This document shows positions 44,201-56,125 of a DNA stretch of 64,000 bases, one piece after another. This DNA is from Taeniopygia guttata (taxonomy: Eukaryota; Chordata; Aves; Passeriformes; Estrildidae). The stretch lies in contig NC_133030.1 of the NCBI RefSeq assembly GCF_048771995.1, positions 56,576,001-56,640,000 on the forward strand, written 5' to 3'. A program made the translations under genes and the position numbers. The notes below the pieces were generated by a model. It ran no database searches. It saw nothing but the letters and a program-made list of their open reading frames with translations, and was not told the DNA's origin. Numbering within the stretch: position 1 is the first letter of the stretch; the number at the start of each line of letters is the position of its first letter.

Positions 44201-44914
44201 TAACCAATAACTTTTTTTTAGATCAAGAACAAATACAGTTTTCATGTTAACGCACTCAAAATCACAAGGGACACAGTTCTGAGAGACAAAAGCCAGTGGT
44301 AAGCTTATTTTGATTTTCTTTATGTACTGTATGTATCTACAGACTGAACAGACTGAAAACGGACAGATCAATTAGTAATAATTGAAAAAGTAAAAAAGAA
44401 AAATCCCTTCCCTGCTCGATTTGCACCTAAACTTTGCATCCAATGGCTTCAAACTTTATTGCCCTCTATAAGCAAGCAAACCATGGAAAAGTCCCAGTAG
44501 GAATTTCTGCTCACAAGCACTTGGCATTCTTCCTTCTCCAGTCAGACAACAGGGAACCCAAACTGTCTAAATCCTTAAAGAAAAGTTACTGTAGTTAACA
44601 GCCATGTAATAGTTTGCTAAGTCTTGGTAGTAAACTTATGCCAATTAACCATGGCAAAGTGAAAATGCCTTTACACTGAAACATCTTTCTGGGGTTTGAG
44701 CTGGCAGGACAATCCCAAGCTAAAATACAACATTTTTAATGGGAAAACCACCAGCAAGACCCAGCCACAAACAAAATATTTAAGATCCCATTTTGCCAAA
44801 CTGTCATCACAGAAAAATTCAGCTCTAAAAAACTCACAGAATCTTCCTCCTTTGCATCTGCATCGGCATCAGCATCTCCCGGGGACTCGGGCGGTCTCAG
44901 CTGTCGTCCAGAAC
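22532..44914 (-). CDS. AHNAK2: AHNAK2 giant PDZ scaffold protein, all coding exons except the first
   Basis: Minus-strand exons in transcript order are 44914-44838, 44068-43979, 43347-43291, 42688-42547, 42195-42020 and 41215-22532, and all phases agree. Together they encode about 6,400 residues (human AHNAK2 is about 5,800). Recognisable segments are [32 protein letters not shown], a PDZ domain ([20 protein letters not shown] to [17 protein letters not shown]), [10 protein letters not shown] and SDAYEP followed by [12 protein letters not shown]. Each has a close match in human AHNAK2 as I remember it. The first visible exon starts in phase 1, so a short 5' coding exon (MCDCFH-type in human) is missing from what I could find. 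From family knowledge, AHNAK-family proteins are very large scaffolds whose PDZ domains dimerise and which associate with the cell cortex and costameres. The gene is convergent with PLD4. Confidence 0.95.
24950..28075 (-). repeat. AHNAK2: Three old, diverged copies of the AHNAK2 composite unit
   Basis: Block-A-like motifs recur near 28,164 (last array copy), 27,107 ([19 protein letters not shown]), 26,054 ([19 protein letters not shown]) and 24,956 ([20 protein letters not shown]), spaced about 1,057, 1,053 and 1,098 bases. Between them the B, C and D themes appear in the same order: [22 protein letters not shown]-like [17 protein letters not shown]-like C and [16 protein letters not shown]-like D. 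At the DNA level they are AT-rich and clearly diverged from the core array. Confidence 0.85.
28075..39485 (-). repeat. AHNAK2: AHNAK2 coding tandem array, about 11.3 copies of a 1,011-base unit
   Basis: Equivalent positions recur at 28088, 29099, 30110, 31121, 32132, 33158, 34169, 35180, 36191, 37202, 38213 and 39224. The step is exactly 1,011 bases except one of 1,026. The 337-residue unit holds five blocks. A is about 77 residues ([17 protein letters not shown]), B about 63 ([20 protein letters not shown]), C about 86 ([15 protein letters not shown]), D about 54 ([20 protein letters not shown]) and E about 57 ([20 protein letters not shown]). The array starts inside a block E near 39,485 and fades out in block A near 28,075. 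Copies differ at only a few residues each. The human AHNAK2 repeat, as I recall it, is about 165 residues, so this unit is roughly twice as long. Confidence 0.95.
41474..41535. repeat. AT-rich TATATG-type low-complexity tract
   Basis: Repeated tatatgt and tatata words lie in the AHNAK2 intron upstream of the giant exon. No other signal is seen in this 0.8-kb intron. Confidence 0.6.
42020..42195 (-). CDS. AHNAK2: AHNAK2 exon: second half of the PDZ domain
   Basis: The acceptor ccacttgcag precedes gtgatcag. The exon completes a Gly codon and reads [20 protein letters not shown], then [17 protein letters not shown], then a charged linker ending ERIGQ. The donor is cag|gttgat. With the preceding exon it forms one PDZ fold, split by a phase-1 intron just after the conserved LREG. 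Confidence 0.95.
42547..42688 (-). CDS. AHNAK2: AHNAK2 exon: first half of the PDZ domain
   Basis: The acceptor is ctctag|gagaca. The exon reads [20 protein letters not shown], then [20 protein letters not shown], then [12 protein letters not shown] occupies the place of the PDZ carboxylate-binding loop, and GIFIKKVL is the following strand and its basic end. The donor is agaag|gtacag. Confidence 0.95.
43291..43347 (-). CDS. AHNAK2: AHNAK2 small linker exon (19 codons)
   Basis: The acceptor ttatttttcag precedes cttcaag, and the donor is cccacag|gtcagt. It encodes [19 protein letters not shown] in phase 0 at both ends. It could therefore be skipped without a frame change. The sequence is poorly conserved with mammals, and its assignment rests on splice sites, phase and position. 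Confidence 0.75.
43979..44068 (-). CDS. AHNAK2: AHNAK2 exon with [14 protein letters not shown] motif and a GC donor
   Basis: The acceptor cttttccacag precedes gttaatgaag. Thirty codons read [20 protein letters not shown], then [10 protein letters not shown]. The motif [13 protein letters not shown] matches human AHNAK2 as I remember it. The exon ends tcaaag|gcaaga, a GC donor with otherwise good consensus. Reading on meets a stop within a few codons and no GT donor fits, so a GC-AG intron is the simplest explanation. Confidence 0.85.
44838..44914 (-). CDS. AHNAK2: First AHNAK2 coding exon visible in the window
   Basis: The acceptor ctgctttcag precedes gttctgg, and the donor is gattct|gtgagt. 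After completing a codon it reads [20 protein letters not shown], then KEEDS. Human AHNAK2 has SGRQLQPGEPG followed by an acidic run at the same place. The GATGCN repeats encode a DA(DA)n acidic stretch. It begins in phase 1, so an upstream exon must supply the start codon. Confidence 0.85.
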
Positions 44915-45057
44915 CTGAAAGCAGCACACAGGTTGTTGGTGCCTGCACGACCCACACAGAGCACAGAGCAGTCAGCTTGCAAGCTGAAACCCCCTGGAGC
45001 AGCACAACAAGGGCCATGCACAGGTCGCTGGAAAGGCCTGCCTGAATTTAGACTCCT

Positions 45058-45118
45058 AGCATCACAGAATGGTTGGGGTTGGAAGGGATCTTAAAGATAA
45101 TCTTGTTCTCCCTACCAG
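45058..45118 (-). mobile_element. Short CR1 LINE 3'-end fragment
   Basis: The segments atcacagaatggttggggtt and ggaagggatcttaaagataa are the reverse complement of the CR1 3' terminus. Only about 60 bases remain. It lies just upstream of the first visible AHNAK2 exon. Confidence 0.75.
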
Positions 45119-48100
45119 CCATAGGTAGGGGTTATAATCTGGTTTACCTCTAGTTCTATATTTTCTCCCTGCTGGGTTTTTTTCTCCTTCACAAAAGTCT
45201 TCTCCTTCACAAAAGCCACATTTCTGGATATGAGTATTTCTGCTATCTTTGGAAAAACGAAAGCATCAACCATCTGCTGACCCCTTTCTGCACCAGTCTC
45301 CACCTTTCCAAAGGGACTGAGCATAGCCCACAGTGAAGGCTCAGAGGAACTGGTGACCAGAAAAAGGGAAGGAGAGGTCTACAGATGGTACCCAAAGTAT
45401 TTTTCCCTGAGTTGTTTTATTCTTTAAAATAACAGAATAAGTAATTAACAGTTTGCTAATTCACAACGAATTGAATTCGATTGACATTCCCCATACTGAA
45501 ACTCTTCCTCGCTTCCCACAAAAGTCTTAAGAAGAGGAGAGTAAACATCATGAACCTTGATAGTCAGAAGATACTGTTTTCTTAGTTTTTAAAAGTATTG
45601 AGGGTGGACAGAGATGAGGTGAAGGAGATGGGCTGTCTGAAAGTATGATTCTCTTGAAATGCTTTAAATTGGGCACCAAAGAATGAAAACAGCATGAATT
45701 AGAACATTTTCAGAGATACAGGCTTAGCCAGCAGAGGACAGTGTGGCTGAACTATATATTCCCTACTGCACCAGCTATTCACACTCATGGCCAAGTCCTT
45801 GTCCTAATAACTGTGTCTCTTTCCTGTCTCCATGCTTGTTTTTTCCAAGCCATCAGGCTGTCTAGCTCCCCAACACTCAATTCTGCAACTGCCATTACTA
45901 TACATAGTTTTGGCTCTCCTAAACAGATCCTCTGGCTTAAAAATATGCTCAAAAACTAGAGAAAACAGCTGACAAGAAGAACTGTACAACTCATTGTCTG
46001 TTTTAAATGGAGAATCCTTGGGCTGGAACACAAGATTTCTGGACGTTACACGCTGTGTGTGCAGACAAGATGGCACGACTTAGTCATGTCTGCAATCACT
46101 GATTTACACACGTTGCCAAACTCTTGTTGAAGTGGCTGGGATTTTGTTGGTCACTCCTCACAGTCTTCTGATCTCCTATATTTACTTTTTCCTTGATTTT
46201 TTGAAGGTGAAATTATATAGTACAGGCAAAGTTTTGACTGAGTTATGCCCCAGTGATCAGTGAGGGACCACTTTGTGAAGATGAATGGGAAGAGTGTGCC
46301 TCCAGTGGGAATATCTCATAACAGTCTGTGGGTCAGGCTTCCAAACTTGATAAAATAAAAGGCAATCCACATTATCCATGTGTACAGCATCATAATCAGC
46401 TCTCCTGCAGTATTCCTGCTCCTGGAATTAGGATCAACCCAGAACACATCAGGGCTGTCAGACCATTGCTCCTTTAGCCTTCACACCACTAGTCCTGACA
46501 GCTACAATGGACAATTGTAGCAAATTCTAGAAAATGGTCTTAATGCACATTTTAACTCAGATTAATGACCTGCCTGAAATTTAGCTTTATTTTTTTTTCA
46601 AAGCTCTAGATTTTGCAGTCTTCAGAAGCTCAAAAAATTTGAAAAATTAGCATAACCTTATTAAAAGATTTAGACATGGAGTTATGAACTTGATTTTAAG
46701 CATTTCTGCTTGAAAATTCTGGAATCCATTCATGAAGCACTTCACCAAATGTATTTTAATAAGCATCATATGAGGAGAAGAGCTGCAGGATTGATGCTTG
46801 ATTGTTTAATTTGCCTAGTGCTTCTAAAGATTCAGGTGCCAACAATAAATTTTATGGCTGTTACTAAAATTCCAAGAAATAGTAAGGACTTAGTCTTGTG
46901 GCATTGCCATATTTTTCACTTGGGAGAATCCCACCCACAAGCCCTGCAGTCCAGTAGAATGACTTAACAGAAAATTGCTTGGATTGCTGGAGTGTTTGCT
47001 CTTCAGTGCAGCACTCCAATGTTAACTACACATTGATCCCTGGTGGCTGCCAATAATTTTGCTACTGGAAAAGAAACACAGATGACCTTCCCTCCCAAAA
47101 CTTCACACTGAGGCTTTTCCATCCACCCTGATTTCCCCAAACTCTGCCCAGGCTGCCCGTCTATGATGGTTAACCCATATCCTAAAAGACTTCTTGTGCT
47201 CTTGATTCCTACTGTTGACTAAGATTTGCTTCTGATTATTTCCTTATTCAGAATACTTTCAAAAGAAATCTATAAAAGAGGGGCATTACAGTACATTTTC
47301 AGCAAAGCCTTTTTTCTGAGGAGAAAAGCCTGTGCCAATAAACTATGATTTATATGCATGTCATTCTCATGCCCTGAACAGTAGCAGTGCCAACATTTTA
47401 TAGATTTTAACTTTTTTTTTTATGGACCTTGGACAATAAATGCTTTGTTCAAAATGTTTTCATAAACAAGATGGAATTTACATCAGTGACTACTTCTAAT
47501 AGCCACTGGACTGACTTCAGAACAAGGGAATTTTTTGAAAGTAAGCTGTAGGAGTTATATAGGCTGGATCATTTTCATATCATATGACTGAAATGTGTAT
47601 CTGCTTTTTGAAATGCAATTATTTAAAAATTATTTTATTTTTAGCTTAGTAACCCAGATGGACTGTTTGGGCAAAACCAGAAGGAAAAAAGTAAAAACAG
47701 GTTATTTTTTTGATATTCACATTCAGTGGGCAACAGTCTCCAAAATCACATTTGATACAATATAATGAATTCCAAGTATGACAGCGTCACTGAATTTAAA
47801 TCAAATGTGCTCTAATGTGTTGTATAAAGAGAAACCTAGTTTTAATTGGAACACTGGCATATAAAATTCATGTGATCTGTATACTTCAAAAATAAATAAA
47901 ACAGTATGTGAAAATACCAGAGATGTTAATAAAAGAAACAAAAATGTCTTTTGCTAATCATCCTAGATTCTCTGCTTCCAGATTATAGTCCTTTTTCTTC
48001 AATTCTTAGATTTGGGCTTTTCGCTTTTCAAGATTTTATACTGACATTATATTTGCCTATGAGAAGTGAATTTAAGTAATCTGCTTTTATCTTTAAGCAT

Positions 48101-49532
48101 GTTACTTTTCCTTGCATCAACTTCAATGTTACTCCAACAACTCATTTATCTCAACGGACAGAAACCTGATCCATGATAAATATCTGTCCACAGGTGAGAA
48201 ATTTTATGTTTTGCTCACTCAGTTATTAACAATAACACACCCTCTGCCTTTTCTTTATTCTTTGTCACAACCTATGCCTTTTCTTTATGAGGATTTTGGC
48301 ATTTGCTAGTTACCATTTCTAAGCTGTGACAAGAAACAAGCAGTCCTGTTTGTTCAGTGTTGTGGAAATAACTCTGAGTCCATAGCCAGTTAGAAAACTT
48401 GTACCTTGACATGTGGGCAAGGCTGGGACATCTTTAGATCAGGTCTTTTCTGACGGTGCAAAGCACGCTCTGGACACATAACCTCATTTGTGTTATTAAT
48501 AAGGAGAAGAAGGAATGAATAATTGAAAGAAAAACAACAGCAGTAATAATTTAATGTCATTGTTGTTGTTGGCACTGTGTTTGACCCACTGAAAGGATTC
48601 ATACATGTAGGTCAGCAGTTTTCATGGTGCTCCCTCATGGGTTTATGTCTTGTTGTAAACAAAGCTGTGCATGGCTGCTGTCACAGACAGCTTCAGCTGG
48701 CTCCTGTACCAGACCCTCCTCCTGCAGCCATCAGTCCCCGTACCTGCAGGTCTGTCTGTCCCCTCCTGTCAGGGGCTGTTATTCCTCACGCATCAATGGC
48801 TGGTAACTGCTAATGCATTTCTCCAGAAAGCCTTTCGGTTTTCAAACCACATCCCTCTCTCCCGATGGAGGTGCGCCTGACTTTCTCGTTCTCCCTCTCC
48901 TGCAGGTATCGCAATTACTGGGATTCCTTTTCCTCCCTCAGAGCTCTCACAGCCTCTGAGCAGCGCTGCCGTGAAGTCCCGCAGCCCCTTCTGATTCCCT
49001 TCTTAGAGCTGAAATAGGGAATACTTAGAATACCTAGAATATTTTAAATGGCAGGTCGAAGTTCAGGAAAGCACTTGATAACAGGAACACTATGCACATG
49101 CCTGACATTAATCTTGGCCTCTCAAGAGTGCTTTTTCAGATAGGTAAATTCACCTGACTTCTAAGCAAGTAATGCTGGAGGGAAATCATCCTGCAAGCAT
49201 CAGCGGCAAAGATAAGAATCTGAAAGTGCCTGAAATAAACCTTGTTATGCATGTGCTGTGTTGCTGAAGGAAGCTGCCATGAGGTTTAAACATGGTTTAT
49301 AGCACAGGCTCTTGCACAGTCCGTGCAGGCTCGACCACGACCTGGAGAAGTGTGGGAATCCAGGGCTTCCCTCTGGCTGCCCTGGCAGGTCTGGGACCCT
49401 GGCAGGGGGTCAGGAACCCCCCTGGACAGAGCCCCAAGAGACACTGTCTGTGATCTCTGTCCATGGAGAGGAGTTTTCAATCTTACAGGATGAATTACAA
49501 GCTTTGAGTGTTTGATAAGAGTAATAATTAAG
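45119..49532. other. Non-coding stretch upstream of AHNAK2 exons, no gene recognised
   Basis: AT-rich DNA without a recognisable protein. The one item of note is a possible terminal exon at 48906-49017, with an AATAAA at 49234-49239, treated as a finding. This is presumably the long 5' intron or upstream flank of AHNAK2. Confidence 0.5.
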
Positions 49533-49931
49533 TGTGACACGAGTGCAAAAGTAAAATTTTAGATTTCTAGATTAGGGGTTCAGAGGGGACAAGATGGAGG
49601 AATTGGGTGTGTCTTGTCCTTTTCCTCCTTCTTCATGCCCTCCATGTTTCACTGTAGTGTTGGCATTTTTCTGTTGGTTTAGGCTGGGGACACACTGTCC
49701 AACGTAGGTGACAGATATTGGCACGTTATTGTAAATCCAGCACAGGTAGTTTCTGGTATATAATGTTTGTACCATCCCACTGAGGGCAGAGCCCCACACG
49801 CTGCCCTGCAGGACAGAGCTCCGGCAGGGCAGCAGAACATGTTATAGATAAACAGAATAAACAACCTTGAAAACAGCACAGATGAATTATGGCTTCTTCT
49901 TTGGCAACGGGGCAGAAAGAGACTTTCTACA
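49533..49931 (+). mobile_element. Probable avian endogenous retrovirus LTR
   Basis: It opens with TGTGACACGAGTGC and has a TATA-like ggtatataatg near 49755-49765. An AATAAA lies in aacagaataaacaacc near 49855, and a plausible CA end (gactttctaca) at 49931. The promoter, polyA and downstream order is that of an LTR, and the sequence recalls an abundant avian ERV LTR. No second copy and no target-site duplication were seen, so the 3' limit is tentative and some adjoining sequence may belong to the same fossil. Confidence 0.55.
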
Positions 49932-50094
49932 ATCTCGGAATCACCAATACCCACAGATTCCGACAGAGAAGGTTTGTGGCATTTCCAGTAAACAGCTCCA
50001 GTGATGCTGGGGAAAACCACCAGCATAAAAATCAAGAGGTTCGTCTTTTGCAGAGATTTCCTAGTGCATTCCAGAGACCTGGATTCATTCCATT

Positions 50095-50375
50095 GCCCCG
50101 CGAGTGCCGCGGACTGAGTTACAGCAACTGCTGGGCAGGGCTCGGGGCAGGGCCGGAGCGCAGCAGGAATGCTCGGCTCCCCCTCCATCTGGGCAGCCTC
50201 CCTGGCCATGGGGGATGCGGCCACCCCGGCACGGACAGGCTGCCTGTCCCAGCCCTCCATGGCAGGAATGTCGTGTTGCTCCACTTGAACCGCTGCCAGA
50301 GAGACAGCGGGGCACGCAGCAGCTCCAGCGAGAAGAACCAGCTCGTCGGCTCTGCCACAGGGAAAAAGCGGCTGT
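50095..50375. promoter_or_regulatory. CpG-rich block, possible promoter-type island
   Basis: This short GC-rich segment has close to twenty CpG dinucleotides (ccgcgagtgccgcgg and onward) in otherwise CpG-poor DNA. It lies about 5.2 kb upstream of the first visible AHNAK2 exon. It could be an AHNAK2 promoter, or part of a repeat continuing from the adjacent LTR. The open frames through it on both strands look like composition artefacts. Confidence 0.3.
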
Positions 50376-50399
50376 TCTGCCTCAAAAAAAGGTGTTAAA

Positions 50400-53300
50400 G
50401 TGAGCATCAGCACCGCCCCTTTAGTGCTTCCCTCTGCTCGGTGCTGGGAGTGGGACCCTCCCCACCAAGCCCTGAAATTTCTGTGGGATGAAGACAAAGA
50501 ACTTCTCTGTGGAATGAAGATAAAGATTTTGCTGCTGAAGGAGTTTAACAGGCCTCATTATCAGCGGGACGCTATCAGAACCAGCTGGGCCGGTGTTCAA
50601 GCTCCACTCCTGCCTTTGTTTTGCGCTGGTTTGGCAATGCCCCTTGGCTGCACTCTGTCCCTGGGCTGCATACTTGTGATGTGATCAATGCAGCTCAGAG
50701 CTGGGAGCCGAAAGCAGGGGCAGAGTCGTGCTAAAGGAGCAGCTACTCCCAAATAACCAACGTGTGTGAATAGTTTCCTTCAATTCAAGGCATGAACAAG
50801 ATGTTTTGATTCATTGCCTTGGTATGTTAAGCTGCCCTTGTTGGCTGTTAGAGTACTTCATTAAAAGCCTTCAAGTCACTTCATCTCAAAACCTTTCGAA
50901 GACATTATATATATGTGAGTTACAATCATGAGTCTCCGTGCCCAGCCAGAGGATTGTCCGTGAAGTTAACACTTATTTTTATCAAAAGGAACGGTACTTT
51001 GCTCTGCAAAGTACATCCAAAAACAAGGGAATGTCTCGGGAATTAAGGTTCCCTGCAGACCATACTGACCTCTGTAGGACTTTACAGAGCATTTTCTACA
51101 GTTTGACTAATATCAGGAAAGATGTGTAAGAGCACTGGCAACTAAGAACTGATATAAACACTACCACAAAACCAGAAACTAACAGCCCCCAGATGAAAAG
51201 AAGAGTGAATGGCTTTCCCATGAGTGTGTATTTATTGATAAGCTCTGCCCAAAGATTTAAAAGTATTAAAAGCATTCCTGCTCACACTTCACAATGGGAA
51301 CAAAGCCTTTAGGAAGGCTGATCAGAAAGAAGTTCTTGATTCCTACAGTGGTCCACCTTCCCTCTGATGGTAAAGATAAACTTAATAGAAACCATAGAAC
51401 AATTCAGAACATGAAAAAAATCACTCTGGTGGGTCCCTGCACAGACCTTCTCAGTTTGAGTCATATTTTACCATGAAAAGCATAGGGAACTTTTTTTTTA
51501 ACTGTCAAACTGAAATTTCCCAGATCCTGAGTTAATGACTTTCATCTAGCTATCATCATTTACTGGTTACTTGGCTATATAGGAAATGCATTTTGGCCAA
51601 ATCCACATAACTCTTCTGCTACAAGGATAAAATATGAACTAAAGTATTTCATTAGTCTGATATTTCACCTCTTACTGAAACAGAATAATGTTTCCTACAA
51701 GTAACAGAGAGCTTGAAAATAACCTCTTAACCAAAGTTTATTGCAAGAACATGATAGAGTGATGTCCAAAAGAGACAACAAAAGCAGCCAGCAGTGGTTG
51801 ATAGCTGTATTTGGCTCTCCTGGTCTGTCCCTCCTCTTCCTAGCTAAAACACATGTGAAAAAGGTAAATGCTCATGGTACCCAGCAGGCAACCAGGTTTG
51901 GTGCTGTTTCTCCTAGGCCATGGTACTGTCTCAGAAGCACAAGTTTTGTATAATCTCCAGTTTTAGTCTGTTTGCATAGAGGGTAGGTGTAATCTCCTGC
52001 CCTGTGCATCTGTCTTGCACGTCTCAGGCAGGATTTTTCCTCTCTCTCGGGTTTTATGTGGCAGAATGCGTTTCCAGTCTGTGCTTTACTTCCTGCATGA
52101 ATTTGTACAGTGTTTTCTTGCATAAGATTGTGATGATGTAGTGAATCAGGACTCTCTCTGATAATTATAAGTTATGATTTATCCAGGATTGCTGGGCCTG
52201 TTCTCACAAAGATGACAAGAGAAGGGAATAACTTTTTAGCAATTGTTGCTATGTGTGCCCAAATTCACGGACTGAACCAAAATTGCTTACCACCCTTTTG
52301 AAGAGAAAGTAAGTTAGCAATTCATAGCCAAATAAAGAAATAAAAACTGGTCTAATCCATTCTGATCCTCAACAGTTTTATCTCCTGGGACTCTCAACAG
52401 TTTTATCTCTTGGGATATACTGCTTTTACTTGCAATTGATTCACTACCATGGTGTAAATAGTTGTATGGATACCCAAATAAAATTTCCTGGAGTGTCACT
52501 GCTGATCTGTATGATCTGAGTTTTAAGAAGGGTTTCAGGAACACGTTGCAAATTAAGAGCTCTCACTTGCTCACTTAGCTTCAGAAACCCTAGTGGGAAC
52601 TACTGTGCAGCTATTTGGTTATCCAATATACTGATTAGGCATCCTGCAGTTTTCTCCCCTCTGAAAGAAACCCCTTCACCTATACAACAAACTAGACTTG
52701 GGAAGGAAATGCACAGCGCATCTGCCTTCCTCTCAGAGCAAGGAGTTGATTCCTGCTGTCTTCCCTGTTGGACAGCTGTGAACTCAGCTCTCACCATGAC
52801 TCACCTAGAAGCACAAACAGGTGGGTGCCTATTGCAAATAAGGCCCTTAAGGATCACAAAAATTAACTTTGTCACATTCCTTCTCCTCTCTGATTCACCC
52901 TTCCAAGAATTCAGGCTTCTACCAGAGCAGATTGCCTGTTCCACTGCCAAAGCACAGCCCTGCTCAGATTTATAAATGAATCAAATGAATGCATTTATGG
53001 AAAATGATCTCTCTGCCTGCGTAGGCTTGATTGGCAGCCCCAGAGACTCAATTTCTCTGGCCACAGAGTCAGTATTTCTTAAGAAAAAGTGGTTGTAACC
53101 CCAAGCTGTTTCTTAAAGTAGCCCAGTAGTGACACACTGAAGAAAGATGATAATTCTTGATGGTTTTGGTAGAAAGCACATTTGTTCCATAAGAATAGGG
53201 CTTAAGATAGAATAGAGGAACTGCTAACATTTTGCAAAAAGCCCAAAGAAACTGATGCAGTCTTTGTATAAATGGAACTTACCACTCCAAATTAGAAACA

Positions 53301-56002
53301 GACATTTTAGCCCAAACTGCTAAAAATGCTCTTCAAACACTTTGCTTAAAAAAAATCCTCATCAGAATCAATGCTCAGTAAAAATGTTTGTACTTAGAGA
53401 TAAAGATAAACACATACAGACATATATAGAGAGCAAGAGTTTGTACTATGATCCTTATGGTCTGAAGGTTCTTATGGTCTAGAAGATTTTATTTCTCCTT
53501 ACTCAACTGATAAAATTCAGTGCACAATTAAGTGCCCAGATACAGCAATATTAATGGAGTGATGCTACTTTGGCCGTCTCTTTGGTATGCTGGGCACAGC
53601 CCCTCTCAAAACAGGAATGCAGAAAAAAAGCCTTGTAGTTTTCCCACAACCTTTTATGGGGGCTTTTATATAAATATCTGCCTTTGGAAACAGGTTTTCA
53701 GCTCGAGAGAAAATTCCCTGAGCAACATGTTTGGATGTAAATCACCACAGAAGAAAATATTTTTTAAGCTTTTAAATTCCTTAATGTATATGTAATACAA
53801 GAGATACGGGATAAAGGTGACAGAAAATTATTATGGGAAAATATTTTACATCAAAGATAAAGTTAACAGTTCCCTCACTCTGTTAAGATAGAAATCTTTT
53901 CTGTCAATAAACACTGACAGTAGCAAAATAGCATTTGGCACAGCTCACTTTTCCTTGTTTTTGTGTAGTAGGAGATTCTCTTTAAAATTAGAGAGAATTT
54001 CTGGATGCAGACTGTGGGTTTACAAAAGTGTAAAATCTCATTTACAGACAAACTAATACATTGAGTCAGATAAATAAATAAATTTGCTTAGTTCTGCCCA
54101 CATCAGTGTAATTCAAAGCTGAATAAATGGACTATAAACTTGGGGTTCAGTCACAAAAAGGTCAGATTTCAAAATAATTGAATTGGTCACATACTAAATT
54201 CTTTTTGAAAATGTTGTCTCATTATTTCAGCCCATTGGTTTTTACCTCTTTTTGGAACACCTTTCCCTAAGAATTGTATACCTTGCCCCAGCATTTTCTA
54301 AATGTGTAGTTTGATACTTGTCTTCTTTTAGAAATTAAATCTATTGACTTAATCTTCATTGTTTGAAATGAGAAATAATTATGTAAGACTGAAAAGCACT
54401 GGGATTTTAAGTGCATATTAATTTACAAAAGGAAAAACTGTTGCTGACAAACTTTTATTGCATTATATTTTTTTAGGAAATAAAACTGAATCTTTGCATG
54501 TGCTTTTTAAATGGTTCAGTCCTGATTTTCCATTTCTGTATCTCCTAGCACCCAAAAATAACAAATCAAAATGCTTGCTTAATAGATTAGAGAAAAACAC
54601 AGTTTAGTTAAGGAAACAGATTTCAGTTTTAGGTTTCACAGACACTAGTGTAAACTATAGGGAGAAACCATTTCTTTAAAGACTCATTACTGCAGTTCTG
54701 GATTTCTTTCTGGTTTAAGACTAAAATAGCAAGAAAGTAACTGCACTGTGGTTCATCCATGTGCTAACTGGTGAATGAATTGAGATGGGTGGAGTTGTTT
54801 GAAAGCACTAAGAGGACTATTTCTTGGATTTGATTATCAACCCTAACACTGATTCATAACATTTCTAAACATCCAGAGCTCTGTAATAGGAAAATAATTA
54901 TATATAATGGAAATTAGTAACTCTATCATAATGGTCTGTTCACACTCAGGTTAAGTATTTTCTAACCCAATTAAAACAGGATGCACTCTTTTGAAGGCAC
55001 ATGGTAAGATTTTTCTTGATAAAGAGCTTTGCTGAATTCAGACTAATTAATAAGGGAGAGTAAATTACATTTTGCTCTTCAGCCAGATCAAGGGCTCCAC
55101 TGAAAACAAAACAGCTTTGTACCAATACAAAGTATTCAAGGGAAGATCCTGGAGCTTCAGTTGCAGTTTTTGAGATCTGCTGCAAGGTGGCTTCTTCAGA
55201 GTCATTTAAATCTGTGCAACAGGAGGACAATCCAGTGGCTTGTCCCCACTCTCAAGAATAGCAATGACCACCCTGATTTGGGGAACTGTGAAGAGTTTAA
55301 GCAAAAGGAGAGAATGGAAGGCACCTGGAGATGCCCTCCAGTCCATCTGTAGGGTTTTCTGCACATCTTTGCAAAGAGTATTTTTAACCCTGGTGTTTTA
55401 CTACCTGCCTGATCTAATGGCCCCAGTGAGGACTCTGCTGTCTGAGCAGTGGCTCCGTTCTCTGTGAGCTCTATGTGCAGCAGAGAGACCATTGCCCTCT
55501 CCTAAGGAAGGTGGATTTGCATCCCTTGCACTATGCACAGCTTACAGTCATTAACACCGGAAAAGGAGAACAACTGCTACCATGAAATTACCCCATCCGA
55601 AACAAAAGGCTCCACCACCATCTTACTGTGACATTGCTAAATACTGCAGTCCCAAAGTCCTCCATGGACTGGGATGTTAATAGGGTTTTAGCAGAGACTG
55701 AAATATTTGTTTTATATAGTTGTGTTGGGGCAGTGTTGACAGAATTCTGCAACTACACTGAGAGCAGAATTTGTTTCTTTTTTCATTGCAAATACTTTGA
55801 AGACTACTTAATCCCACTTTGAACATTTATGAAGATCTGCCCCCATTTGACCAAAACGGAGTAAAGAACAGCATTCTGCTGGCCTTAGAAGACAAATGCT
55901 CAGAGGTCTTCTTCTTTTCAGGGAAATCAAGTGCAGGGCTTGATGCAAAATGAGACACATGAGAAAGGGGCACAGACAAACCCACACATAAGCCCAGAGT
56001 AA
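50400..56002. other. Non-coding stretch, no gene recognised
   Basis: AT-rich sequence with only short, unconserved open frames. I see no RNA gene, no clear repeat family and no exon-like segment with good splice signals. Confidence 0.5.
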
Positions 56003-56125
56003 GTCACAGAATCAGAAAATTACTGAATGTTTTAGAAAGGACCTTGAAGATCATCTAATTCCAACCCCCTGCCATGGACAGAGATACCTTCCACTAGACC
56101 AGATTGATGAAAGCCTCCTGAAGTC
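56003..56125 (-). mobile_element. CR1 LINE 3'-end fragment
   Basis: It reads gtcacagaatcagaaaatta, then gaccttgaagatcatctaat, then tccaaccccctgccatggac and cttccactagaccagattga. This is the reverse complement of the CR1 3' region, about 120 bases long. Confidence 0.85.

Noticed and set aside
49679-50497. A 272-codon minus-strand open frame
   Set aside because: It runs through a probable LTR and a CpG-rich block, has no recognisable domain and is mirrored by open frames on the other strand. Composition explains it better than coding.
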